Assembly: GCA_020217165.1 (NCBI GenBank)
Contig: JAIWOE010000082.1
Coordinates: forward strand, 1-15,338
Direction of reading: 5' to 3'
Length of the DNA stretch: 15,338 nt
DNA from: Desulfovibrio sp.
GTDB taxonomy: Bacteria; Desulfobacterota; Desulfovibrionia; Desulfovibrionales; Desulfovibrionaceae
The notes under the pieces were generated by a model. The model ran no database searches and had not been told where the DNA came from. It was given only the letters and a program-made list of their open reading frames with translations. Positions 7,857 to 15,338 of this stretch are shown here, piece by piece. The number at the start of each line of letters is the position of its first letter. The first letter of the stretch is position 1. A program made the translations under genes and the position numbers.

Positions 7857-7957
7857 ATCCTGACATCATGTATCTTACTCACTGCACCTGCCCCGCCTGC
7901 CTTTCACGAAGAATTTCCGGGGCCATATGACCGGTGTAACACGCAGGACGTGAGGCC

Positions 7958-8377
7958 ATGCCACCCTCGCTGCAACTCAATATCCTTCGCGGCAACCAGG
8001 TTGTCTGGCTGGCGGACGGCCTCGTCACCTTGCACGGTTATGTCCGCAAGTTGGACGGAGTGTGTCGCGAGCTGGGCGTGGCGGCCCTCTCTTCCTTCTT
8101 TGACACCACCACCCACGATGCCGACCTGGATGAGCTGGATCTGCTCATTGACGACGGCGCGCACCTGGCCGAGCGCGGCGCCTGGCACGACGCCGCCGGC
8201 CTGCTGGCCACCCTGCAGGCCCTGCATCAGGAGCTGGCTGCCCGCCCCCGGCGCTTTGGCCTGCTCTCCAACAACTATCCCCAGGTGCTGGACGAACTGA
8301 CCCGCTGCCTTGCTGCGCTTGAACCCGTGGCCGCGGCCGGCGCCTCGCTCCAGGCGCACCTGCTGGTGGTGGGATGA
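7958..8377 (+). CDS. Unrecognised small protein, 139 residues
   Basis: I do not recognise this protein. It has no signal peptide, membrane segment or cysteine-rich motif apart from single Cys residues, and it looks like a soluble, mostly helical cytoplasmic protein rich in Leu, Ala and Asp. A run of acidic residues (DADLDELDLLIDDGAHLAE, about 50-68) is followed by predicted amphipathic helices and a hydrophobic end, LLVVG. AGGA nine bases upstream supports the ATG start. The stop codon overlaps the next gene's start (ATGA at 8374-8377), so translation is probably coupled to the solute-binding protein. Codon use is like that of the neighbours. Partner or accessory function to the solute-binding protein is inference from position only. 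Confidence 0.75.
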   Translation: MPPSLQLNILRGNQVVWLADGLVTLHGYVRKLDGVCRELGVAALSSFFDTTTHDADLDELDLLIDDGAHLAERGAWHDAAGLLATLQALHQELAARPRRFGLLSNNYPQVLDELTRCLAALEPVAAAGASLQAHLLVVG

Positions 8378-9147
8378 AGTGCCCGCTGCCAACTCCCGCC
8401 GTGCTGTGCGCGCTGGTGTTGGCCTTGGTGCTTGTATATTCCCGACCAATCCTGGCCGGGGATGCCGTGCAGTTTGTCTGCGACGCCATGATCCCCTTCA
8501 GCTATGAGGAACAGGGCGGGGTGATGGGCGAAGCCGTGGAAGCAGTGCGCCAGGTGTGCGCCCGGGCAGGTTGCGAGCCCTTATTTGTCATGGCCCCCTG
8601 GCCCTGGGTACTGGAAAGCATGCGTCATGGACAGGGGGAGGCCGTGTTCACGGCCATCAAAACCCCGGATCGCGAACATTATCTGCACTATTGCCAGGAA
8701 CCCCTGGGCATGATGCGGTTCATGCTGGTGGGATGCGACGTGGACAGCCCGGTGGTCGCCAGTCTGGCGGATTTGAACGGCACCCTGGTGGGTGTTATCA
8801 AAGGCCATGCCACCTCGGAGGAATTCGCCAACAGCGCCTGGTTTGCGCGGGATGAATCGCCCAACGCCATGACCATGCTGCGCAAGTGCCTGGCCGGGCG
8901 TTTGGACTACATTGTCATCAATGACAACTCCCTTGCCATCCTCAGTGGCATGATTCCGGAAGCTGCCAATTTGCCGGTGCAGCCGTATCTAGTGCATGAA
9001 GCCCCATACTTCATCGCCTTTTCCAAGGTCCACGCAGACAGGGCCGCCCGCTGGACGGCCCGCATGGACCTTGCCATCAGGGAGCTGCGCCGGGAAGGCA
9101 GCCTGCCGCCCGTTCCCCCTGCTCCAACCATTCCCGCACATCCCTGA
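8374..9147 (+). CDS. Periplasmic solute-binding protein, SBP_bac_3-like
   Basis: This 257-residue exported protein has a type I signal peptide (hydrophobic core about 9-22, probable cleavage after ILA near residue 28). The mature part has the pattern of family 3 extracellular solute-binding proteins: FVCDAMIPFSYEEQGGVMGE near the start, WPWVLESMRHGQGEAVF, then LADLNGTLVGVIKGHA, and a C-terminal lobe with LAGRLDYIVINDNSL. Such proteins bind amino acids or related small polar ligands. No ABC permease or ATPase gene is adjacent, so it may serve a distant transporter or act as a ligand sensor. It overlaps the 139-residue protein gene by four bases. The end is convergent with the DUF389 gene, 44 bp away, with only a weak 7-bp stem-loop (about 9173-9193) and no clear terminator between them. 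Confidence 0.85.
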   Translation: MKCPLPTPAVLCALVLALVLVYSRPILAGDAVQFVCDAMIPFSYEEQGGVMGEAVEAVRQVCARAGCEPLFVMAPWPWVLESMRHGQGEAVFTAIKTPDREHYLHYCQEPLGMMRFMLVGCDVDSPVVASLADLNGTLVGVIKGHATSEEFANSAWFARDESPNAMTMLRKCLAGRLDYIVINDNSLAILSGMIPEAANLPVQPYLVHEAPYFIAFSKVHADRAARWTARMDLAIRELRREGSLPPVPPAPTIPAHP

Positions 9148-9191
9148 CCCGGCCGCCACACCGGCGCCTGTGAGGGCAATTGGCGCTTGCC

Positions 9192-10232
9192 TTATTGCGG
9201 CCGGTAAAACCACGCCAGCACGGCCGCCATGCCGACCAGCAACAGCACCCAGACCGCCAGGGCCCTTCTGGCCGATCGCGCGGCCTGCCGCTGCTCCCAC
9301 CAGGTACCGGGACGCACGCCCTGGTACAGGCATACAGCCACCCCCGCGGCATTGATGCCGATGACATTGGCGGCCATGAGGGCCAGGGCTCCGAGGGCGG
9401 ATGTCCACTCCCCCTGCCCTGCCAGGAGGCCTGCCGCGGCCAGTGGTGGCATGAGCGCCACGGCCACCATCACCCCCACCACGGCCGTGGACTGCCCCAT
9501 GGTGAAGCACAGGGTCCCGGCCGCGCCGGCAGCCAGGGCCAAAACCAAATCTGCCAGACTGGGCCGTGTGCGCAGGGCCATGCTGGGCATGGTGGCGTCC
9601 ACTTCCATCACCGCCCCCAGGGCCATGGCGGCGAGTAGCCCCAGCACAATACTGCAGGCCATGGTCCGTGCGGCATGGCGCATGAGGGGCCGGTCTCCCA
9701 GGGAGGCGGCAAAGGCCAGGGCTAGCTGCGGCCCCAGCAAGGGCGCAATGACCATGGCCCCCACCAGAATCACCTCGCTGTTGCGCCATAACCCCATGGC
9801 CGCCACCAGGGCGGAGAGCACCACCAGGAGCAGATGATTGCGGGAGAGGCGGGCTTGATCGTACAACTCCGAATACAGTTCCTCGCGATGCAAACGTCGT
9901 GCGGAGGGCTTGTCTTTACCGCCAGACCCATTGCTGCCATTGCCGGCGGGAGCAGTGTTTCCCTCGGGCTGCTGCGGTTTGATGAGCCGGGGGACGACCG
10001 CTTCCAGCGGGTGCACCAAAATGCGAGAGGACTCGCCCAGATAGTAGCGATGTTCCAGCAGGTCGGTCACCTGCTCCAGGCTTTCCGTGTCCAACACCAC
10101 GCGCACCTGGGCGTACCCGCCGTCCATGACCGCCACCCAATGGGGCGGTGGGGGCTTCTCCTGGCTCATGGCGTAGGCGATGCGACGGGCCACTTCTTCC
10201 TTGACCACAATCTCCAGTAATCGCAAGGCCAT
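9192..10232 (-). CDS. DUF389 family membrane protein
   Basis: This 346-residue inner-membrane protein belongs to the uncharacterised DUF389 family. An N-terminal soluble region (about 1-85) is followed by a Gly/Asn-rich linker (about 90-110) and about six membrane helices from residue 132 on. Typical family motifs are ILVGAMVIAPLLGP, TMGQSTAVVGVMVAVALMPP and MAANVIGINAAGVAV. Transport or sensing roles have been suggested for the family, but none is established that I can apply here. The ATG at 10232 is preceded by a G-rich site (GGGGGTGG). It starts 11 bp after the glycoside hydrolase gene ends, so it is likely the last gene of the rel operon. Confidence 0.88.
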   Translation of the reverse strand: MALRLLEIVVKEEVARRIAYAMSQEKPPPPHWVAVMDGGYAQVRVVLDTESLEQVTDLLEHRYYLGESSRILVHPLEAVVPRLIKPQQPEGNTAPAGNGSNGSGGKDKPSARRLHREELYSELYDQARLSRNHLLLVVLSALVAAMGLWRNSEVILVGAMVIAPLLGPQLALAFAASLGDRPLMRHAARTMACSIVLGLLAAMALGAVMEVDATMPSMALRTRPSLADLVLALAAGAAGTLCFTMGQSTAVVGVMVAVALMPPLAAAGLLAGQGEWTSALGALALMAANVIGINAAGVAVCLYQGVRPGTWWEQRQAARSARRALAVWVLLLVGMAAVLAWFYRPQ

Positions 10233-10243
10233 GGAGCCACCCC

Positions 10244-11806
10244 CTACTCTTTCCAGGCAATGATCACGGGCGCGCCCTCGCGGTAAAACTGGTAGGCATG
10301 CACGCCCGGGCCAAGCTCCAGCCGAACCACGCCGCCCTGGCGGCCCAGCATGGCGCGGATGAGCCGCTTGAAGGCAAAATAGCCGAGTTTTGGGATGTTG
10401 TCTCCGGGATCATCGTCTCCAAGGCCGTCATAGACCAGCCCGGTCATGTCGAACAGCTGGCCGCGGTCGTGATGGCCTTCCTTGATGCCCCAGGCCCAGA
10501 AGATGCGCTCAATGCCCAGGGAAAATCCGTGCACGAATCGCTTGACGAGTTCCCGGGCCTGATCGCGTTCCGTCTGGTGCGGCAGGGTCCGCAGGGGGGG
10601 CATGGCGGGCATTCCAGGCGGAACGAGCTGGCCTGGCGCATGGAGCGAAGCGTGCCGGCCTGGTAAATGGGGCGGCGCATGCTGGCCACGTGGAGCATGC
10701 TGATTGGGCGGGCCCGGGGGGCCGGGCAAGCTGGGCGAGCCCGTCCAGGTGCCAGTCTCGGTCATCCAGATGGCAGCGTGTTCCAGGCCAGCGGCGTCCA
10801 GGCGACTGCGCACGCGGGCATACAAGCCGTCCAGCCGCGTCCAGCCTCCTGCGGCGCCATAGGTATGCAGGTCGAACACCTGTGCATCCCCTGTCCCAAG
10901 GCGTCCGACCACCGCAAGGAGTTGCTGGTCCAGGATGGTCTCACCCCCCAGCCCGGTGAAGCCGGCAAACAGCAGCCGGGCCTCCGGCTGCAAGGCGCGG
11001 ATGCGACCGGCGGTGAACACATGGAGCTGGGCAAAGCCGGGCAGGTCCGCGCCAGCCGGGCCAAGATCCGGTTCATTCTCGAACTGCCAATGGCGGACAC
11101 GCTGCCCGTACCGCAACACCAGTGCCTTGAGAAACCGGGCGTACACCTCGCGCCCGTGGGCCACTTCCCAGCGGTCCGGCGCCACGCGTCGTTCCGGCAG
11201 CATGATGTTCACCACCACCTCCATGGTTGGCGGCAGGGCGGCAATTTTGGCATCCATGCGCTCAAAGCGGAATCGTTCCGCTGGGATATCCTCCTCCGGC
11301 TGCAGGGCGATCCACCAGGCCGTGGCCCCGCGGTGCCAGCCCAGGCCCAGGTCCTCGGCCAGGGAAAAATCCGTGCCGTCCTTGGTGCTGGCCGGCATGG
11401 CCCCGAAAGGATTCTGTGCGGGCGGCACCTGCGGTGTCTGGTTCCGGGGAACGGCTTCTATGCACAGGGGGTCCGGCCCCAGCACCACCGGCACCGCGCC
11501 CTGCACCACCTGGATTGGCACGGGCTGGAAGAAACGGGTGGCATCCACCTGCGCCCCCGAGGCCTCTTCCGGCACCAGGGGTGAGACGTAGGCCACGGCA
11601 TCCTGCCACGGCAGGTGCACCACGGCCCCCTCCGTGCGCCCCAGGGCGGCGGCCCCAGCCACCGGTGCGGCAGGCGCGGCCCGAATGGCTCGCACGGGCA
11701 CCTCCCCCATCTCCCGCGAGGCGACCTCGGCGGATTGGTCCGCACAGGCCGGCATGCCCAACAACGAGGCCAGCGCCATCAAGAAGCAGTATATTTTTGC
11801 GGACAT
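10244..11806 (-). CDS. Exported clan-A glycoside hydrolase (PslG/GH39-like)
   Basis: This 520-residue protein has an N-terminal export signal (about 1-22). GMPAC could be a poor lipobox (Met at -3), or cleavage could be by signal peptidase I. The core from about residue 130 looks like a TIM barrel of retaining glycoside hydrolases. The acid/base Glu245 lies in FENEP and the likely nucleophile Glu350 in WMTETGTW, a spacing typical of clan A. W/F-rich strands (DLGLGWHRGATAWW) and the late FWAWGIKEG fit as well. A Pro/His/Gly-rich insertion of about 55 residues (about 356-411) interrupts the barrel after the nucleophile. The start overlaps the upstream ligase gene by 28 bp and has AGGGAG as ribosome site. 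The substrate is probably the polysaccharide made by the neighbouring pathway, as PslG trims Psl; this is inference. Confidence 0.72.
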   Translation of the reverse strand: MSAKIYCFLMALASLLGMPACADQSAEVASREMGEVPVRAIRAAPAAPVAGAAALGRTEGAVVHLPWQDAVAYVSPLVPEEASGAQVDATRFFQPVPIQVVQGAVPVVLGPDPLCIEAVPRNQTPQVPPAQNPFGAMPASTKDGTDFSLAEDLGLGWHRGATAWWIALQPEEDIPAERFRFERMDAKIAALPPTMEVVVNIMLPERRVAPDRWEVAHGREVYARFLKALVLRYGQRVRHWQFENEPDLGPAGADLPGFAQLHVFTAGRIRALQPEARLLFAGFTGLGGETILDQQLLAVVGRLGTGDAQVFDLHTYGAAGGWTRLDGLYARVRSRLDAAGLEHAAIWMTETGTWTGSPSLPGPPGPPNQHAPRGQHAPPHLPGRHASLHAPGQLVPPGMPAMPPLRTLPHQTERDQARELVKRFVHGFSLGIERIFWAWGIKEGHHDRGQLFDMTGLVYDGLGDDDPGDNIPKLGYFAFKRLIRAMLGRQGGVVRLELGPGVHAYQFYREGAPVIIAWKE

Positions 11807-13233
11807 GTGTCATCTCCCTCCTGCTGTTCCCGGGTGGCCACTTTGATGGTCGCTGCGGCCAGGGCCAGGAAGAGAAAGGTAAAGCGCGACACCATGGAGG
11901 TGAGATCATGGTCAATCAGGCCATGCACCCCCAGCTCGGCAAGGCAGGCCGCCAGCATGGCCCAGAAGAACGGCGCCAGGGCCGGCGGTATCGGGCGTTT
12001 GATGATCCTGGCAAAATGGCTGATGAGCCAGATCCAGATGAATACCTGCAGCACCACCCCGGCCAGTCCCAGATCAAAAAAGAAGGTGAGCCAGAAGGAG
12101 TGCACCTCCGGCTCCTTGGTAATGGTCACAAAGCCGCCGGGACCCAGCCCCCCCAGGAATGTGGCCGGCTCTTGCCGCATGGCGTGCAGGCCATCCCGCC
12201 ACATGCGGAATCGGGCGGACATGCCACTCAGGTTCTCCTGGGTTTCCTGCTTGTCTTCGGGTTTTTCGCTAAAAATCAGATCACCTTGATAGCCGAATCC
12301 AATGAGCAGCCGATCCAGATAACCCGGCTCGGCCACCACCACGCAGCAGAGTACGAACAGGACAAAGGCCAGGGCATGGCGGATGAATCGTCGTCGCAGC
12401 CCTTCGTGGAGGGCAAACACGGCAAAGGCCGCGGCAAACAGGGCCATGAGAGCGCCACGGCTTTGGGTCAGCACGATGGCGTACAAGAAGAACCCCGCGC
12501 CCAGCAGCAGCCCCAGCCGCGCCACCCGGGAGCAGGCATCCGCCCGCAAGGCCGCCGCGGCGCAGCCGGCCGCCACCAGGTAGGCGGCGGCGTGGTTGCT
12601 GGCCACAAATCCGCCGAATCGTCCCACAAAAAAGGTGAAGCCCGCTCCCCAGTACGTGCTGGGGGTGTATTTCCAGTCCGGTTCCCACCACTGCGATGCC
12701 GTGACCCCGGCGCCGCAGATGATCCCGCCCACAAACAGGGCCCAGCACAGCCGACGCAGGTCATCCACGGTGCGCACGTGGTACACAATGCACCAGAATA
12801 GCAGCACATTGGCCGTCATGGCTCCCACATTGAATAATCCGAACTCGGACTTGGGCGCCCAGAACCAGGCTAGGCCGTGCATGCCCAGCACCAGCAGCAG
12901 CAAGGGCATCAGGGACGTGCCCGCGCCCAGGGAATCCCGCCGGGCCACGGCATGCAGGAAGGTGCCCAACAGGGTGATGGGCAACAGGACGTGGGCCAGA
13001 AAGATGGAGGCCTGGAATCCGTCCGGCCGGAAAAAGATACTGGGCGTGGCCACAAAGAACAAGGCCAGCATGCACCACCAAGCCGCGCGGGGCTTCGCCA
13101 GAAACAGGGCGCCCGCCCCAACGCCCCCGGTCACGGAGGCGAACACCCACCAGGGCAGGGAAAAAAACACCCCGGCCAGGAGCACGGCCGCCCCCCCGGC
13201 GGTGACTATGCCCAGCATGCGCAGCAGCGACAC
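11779..13233 (-). CDS. O-antigen ligase/polymerase-like membrane protein (Wzy_C)
   Basis: This 484-residue polytopic inner-membrane protein has about 11-12 hydrophobic helices. It resembles the Wzy_C/WaaL superfamily, which polymerises or transfers lipid-linked glycans on the periplasmic side. The segment LTQSRGALMALFAAAFAVFA is the characteristic conserved helix. A large polar periplasmic loop (about residues 310-370) follows, with GGLGPGGF and VHSFWLTFFFDLG. The start is set at the GTG at 13233, which has AGGGAG six bases upstream. An earlier in-frame GTG at 13278 would add 15 polar residues but has no ribosome site. The gene lies 54 bp after the rel stop, and its end overlaps the hydrolase gene by 28 bp. 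Ligase, polymerase or exopolysaccharide role cannot be separated by sequence alone. Confidence 0.8.
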   Translation of the reverse strand: MSLLRMLGIVTAGGAAVLLAGVFFSLPWWVFASVTGGVGAGALFLAKPRAAWWCMLALFFVATPSIFFRPDGFQASIFLAHVLLPITLLGTFLHAVARRDSLGAGTSLMPLLLLVLGMHGLAWFWAPKSEFGLFNVGAMTANVLLFWCIVYHVRTVDDLRRLCWALFVGGIICGAGVTASQWWEPDWKYTPSTYWGAGFTFFVGRFGGFVASNHAAAYLVAAGCAAAALRADACSRVARLGLLLGAGFFLYAIVLTQSRGALMALFAAAFAVFALHEGLRRRFIRHALAFVLFVLCCVVVAEPGYLDRLLIGFGYQGDLIFSEKPEDKQETQENLSGMSARFRMWRDGLHAMRQEPATFLGGLGPGGFVTITKEPEVHSFWLTFFFDLGLAGVVLQVFIWIWLISHFARIIKRPIPPALAPFFWAMLAACLAELGVHGLIDHDLTSMVSRFTFLFLALAAATIKVATREQQEGDDTCPQKYTAS

Positions 13234-13239
13234 ACGCAA

Positions 13240-13245
13240 CTCCCT
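13240..13245 (-). promoter_or_regulatory. Ribosome binding site deciding the ligase-like gene start
   Basis: On the minus strand AGGGAG lies six bases before the GTG at 13233-13231. The upstream GTG at 13278 is preceded by GGGTTAACCCGCGCCC, which has no useful Shine-Dalgarno match. The site therefore favours the shorter protein, starting M-S-L-L-R-M-L-G directly before the first membrane helix. Confidence 0.6.
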
Positions 13246-13287
13246 GCAAGGCTGGATTCTCTCCAGGTTTCGCGCCACGGGCGCGGG

Positions 13288-15338
13288 TTAACCCACCGGC
13301 GCCGTCACGCGGCTGGCCTCCACCACTTCATCCAGGCCGTTCACCTTTTCCAGCACCTTGTACAGCATGGGCGCCTCCTTGACCGTGACCATGAAGAACA
13401 GCTCCGTCAGGCCGTCCACGGTGGAATGGAAGTGACCGGATTCGATGTTCACGCCTTCCTGGGAAAGCACGCTGCTCACCCGGGCCAGCACGCCGGGCTT
13501 GTTGCGGGCCAGGATGCGGATGCGGGATAGGAAGGCGGCTTCCACGTCTCCTTCCCAGGAAACGGCCATGAGCCTGTCGGTTTCCATGCCTTGCACGTTG
13601 GGACAATCTGCCCGGTGCACGGTAAGGCCCTTGCCCCTGGAGATGTACCCCACAATGGCATCCCCAGGCAAAGGATTGCAGCAACGGGCAAAGCGCTGCA
13701 GCACGCCATCCACGCCCTTGATGACGATGTTCTCGCCCGGCCGGGGCTGGCGGGGTTCCTCGCAGGTGGTGGTATCGACCTTGTCCCGATGTTTGTCGCC
13801 GCGTTTGTCGCCTTTGTGCTCGCCCCGATCGGTCTTATCCTGACCGCCCTTGGCCGTGGCCTTGTCATCTTCCTTCTGGGGCGGCAGGAAGCGCTTGAGG
13901 ACCTTGCCCGGCGTGATGCGGGCATAGCCCACGGCGGACAGGAGATCGTCCACGCTTTTGAAGGTCATCTCCGCAGCCAAGGCTTCCAGGGACTTGTCCT
14001 TGAGCAGCTTGCCGAAATTCACGCCCAGCTTGCGGCCTTCCTTCTCCAGCATTTCCTTGGCCAGGGCGATGGAGCGACTGCGTTCCTCGGTGCGGATGTA
14101 ATGGCTGATGCGCGTGCGGGCCTTGGCTGTTTTGACAAACTTGAGCCAGTCGCGGTTGGGACGGCGGGCGGCATCGGTGAATATCTCCACCACGTCGCCG
14201 TTTTTAAGCTCCGTGTTCAGGGGCACCAGCCGGCCGTTCACCTTGGCGCCGGTGCAGCGGTCTCCCACCTGGGTATGAATCTGGTAGGCAAAATCCACGG
14301 GGGTGGCGCCTTCGGGCAGTTCCTTGACGTCGCCCTTGGGGGTGAAGACGTAGACCTCGTCCTTGAAGAGATCAATGCGCAGGGAACGCAGGAACTCGCG
14401 GGAGTCGCTTTCCTGCTTCTGCCAGTCCAGCATCTCCCGCAGCCAGGAAAACTGGCTGAGATCCTTGGCCTTGAGCTTGCCGGCGTCCTTGTACAGCCAG
14501 TGGGCAGCCACGCCGTGCTCGGCATAGCGGTGCATCTCCTCGGTGCGGATCTGAATTTCGATGCGCTCGTACAGCGGCCCTATGACCGTGGTGTGCAAGC
14601 TCTGGTACATGTTCGCCTTGGGCAGGGAGATGTAATCCTTAAACTTGCCAGGGATGGGCCGCCACTCCGCATGCACCAACCCCAGGGCGGCGTAACAATC
14701 CTTGATGGAATTGACAATGACTCGAAAGGCAATCAAATCATACACTTGATCCAGTGTCAGGTTCTGCTGGACCATCTTTCGGTAAATGGAAAACAGGTGT
14801 TTGGTGCGGCCATGCACGCGGCCGCGAATGCCGTTTTCCGCCAGCATGGCTTCCAGCCTGGAGATGACATTGGTCATGTAATCCTTGCCCAGGGTCTGAT
14901 GGCTCTTGACGCCTTCGGAAACTTGAGCAAATATGTCCGGTTTCAAATAGCGAAAGGAGAGGTCCTCCAACTCCACCTTGATGCGGTGCAGCCCCAGTCT
15001 GTTGGCCAGGGGCGCGTAGATGTCCATGGTTTCCTGGGCGATGCGCTGGCGCTTTTCCGGAGGCATGTGCTCCAGGGTGCGCATGTTGTGCAGGCGGTCC
15101 GCCAGCTTGACGATGAGCACGCGGATGTCCTCGGCCATGGCCATGATCATCTTGCGCAGGCTTTCGGCCTGGGCCTGCTCCTTGGAATCGAAGGCCAGCT
15201 TGGCCAGCTTGGTCACGCCGTCCACGATGTCGGCCACGTCTTCACCGAACAGGGAATCAATCTCCTCCACGGTGGCCAGGGTGTCTTCCACGGTATCGTG
15301 CAGAAGGCCGGCGGCGATGGTGGCTTCATCGAGCTTCA
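13288..15338 (-). CDS. relA: Bifunctional (p)ppGpp synthetase/hydrolase, 5' end outside the window
   Basis: 682 residues are visible, and the first roughly 40 of a normal-length RelA/SpoT homologue are cut off by the window edge. The enzyme makes and degrades the alarmone (p)ppGpp. The hydrolase HD domain shows LLHDTVEDT (visible residues 11-19) and VKLADRLHNMRTL, so hydrolysis should be intact. The synthetase domain has YDLIAFRVIV, KDYISLPKANMYQSLHTT and EIQIRT. The RxKD motif that marks bifunctional enzymes reads KFKD here (residues 231-234). TGS (about 326-385), a helical region, a charged linker (about 482-532), a CC-containing zinc-finger-like region (ARCCNPLPG, HRADCPNV) and an ACT domain (about 605-678) follow. 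The open frame continues through 15338, so the GTG at 15291 is internal and not a start. It is the first visible gene of a four-gene cluster. Confidence 0.95.
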   Translation of the reverse strand, partial: KLDEATIAAGLLHDTVEDTLATVEEIDSLFGEDVADIVDGVTKLAKLAFDSKEQAQAESLRKMIMAMAEDIRVLIVKLADRLHNMRTLEHMPPEKRQRIAQETMDIYAPLANRLGLHRIKVELEDLSFRYLKPDIFAQVSEGVKSHQTLGKDYMTNVISRLEAMLAENGIRGRVHGRTKHLFSIYRKMVQQNLTLDQVYDLIAFRVIVNSIKDCYAALGLVHAEWRPIPGKFKDYISLPKANMYQSLHTTVIGPLYERIEIQIRTEEMHRYAEHGVAAHWLYKDAGKLKAKDLSQFSWLREMLDWQKQESDSREFLRSLRIDLFKDEVYVFTPKGDVKELPEGATPVDFAYQIHTQVGDRCTGAKVNGRLVPLNTELKNGDVVEIFTDAARRPNRDWLKFVKTAKARTRISHYIRTEERSRSIALAKEMLEKEGRKLGVNFGKLLKDKSLEALAAEMTFKSVDDLLSAVGYARITPGKVLKRFLPPQKEDDKATAKGGQDKTDRGEHKGDKRGDKHRDKVDTTTCEEPRQPRPGENIVIKGVDGVLQRFARCCNPLPGDAIVGYISRGKGLTVHRADCPNVQGMETDRLMAVSWEGDVEAAFLSRIRILARNKPGVLARVSSVLSQEGVNIESGHFHSTVDGLTELFFMVTVKEAPMLYKVLEKVNGLDEVVEASRVTAPVG

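Noticed and set aside
7691..7882. 63-codon minus-strand open frame opposite the candidate small RNA
   Set aside because: It crosses the terminator hairpin and both repeat copies, shows no Shine-Dalgarno support that I could identify, and its sequence resembles no protein family known to me.
9173..9193. Terminator between the convergent solute-binding and DUF389 genes
   Set aside because: The possible stem is only seven base pairs with a G-T pair, overlaps the DUF389 stop region and lacks a proper T-run.
11227..12801. 524-codon open frame on the plus strand across the hydrolase and ligase genes
   Set aside because: It spans two convincing minus-strand genes and is Pro/Arg/Gly-rich without structure, as expected for a shadow frame.

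Overview
The window looks like chromosomal DNA of a high-GC anaerobic deltaproteobacterium, most probably Desulfovibrionaceae. The evidence is a recA-alaS pair with no recX between them, a PP-loop tRNA-thiolation protein of the three-cysteine type, a bifunctional Rel protein, and strong GC bias in third codon positions, which produces long antisense shadow ORFs. No insertion sequence, CRISPR array, tRNA or rRNA gene was seen.

Left part (1-3829): a probable gene start on the minus strand runs off the left edge and has its own promoter-like and operator-like sequences. A minus-strand PP-loop/NFACT-R-type tRNA sulfurtransferase follows. It is divergent from a classical transmembrane methyl-accepting chemotaxis protein. 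The 366-base divergent spacer holds a perfect 11-bp hairpin, a GACAA/TTGTC palindrome and a sigma-70-type promoter for the chemoreceptor gene. Between the chemoreceptor and recA lies the 3' remnant of an EamA/DMT-type transporter gene and a C-rich tract.

Middle part (3830-9147, plus strand): recA and alaS are 51 bp apart and probably co-transcribed. Behind alaS is a stand-alone module made of a near-consensus promoter, about 160 nt containing a 26-bp direct repeat, and a textbook Rho-independent terminator. It is a candidate small RNA gene that I cannot match to a known family. Next come an unrecognised 139-residue protein and an ATGA-overlapping periplasmic solute-binding protein of the SBP_bac_3 type.

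Right part (9192-15338, minus strand): four tightly packed genes read leftwards. They are a bifunctional (p)ppGpp synthetase/hydrolase (5' end outside the window), an O-antigen ligase/polymerase-like membrane protein, an exported clan-A glycoside hydrolase resembling PslG/GH39 enzymes, and a DUF389 membrane protein. The spacing (54 bp, 28-bp overlap, 11 bp) suggests one transcription unit joining the stringent-response enzyme to surface-polysaccharide assembly and trimming.

The observations most worth a second look are the candidate sRNA, the rel-ligase-hydrolase-DUF389 gene cluster, the unknown-protein/solute-binding-protein pair, and the palindromic control elements around the tRNA-thiolation and chemoreceptor genes.
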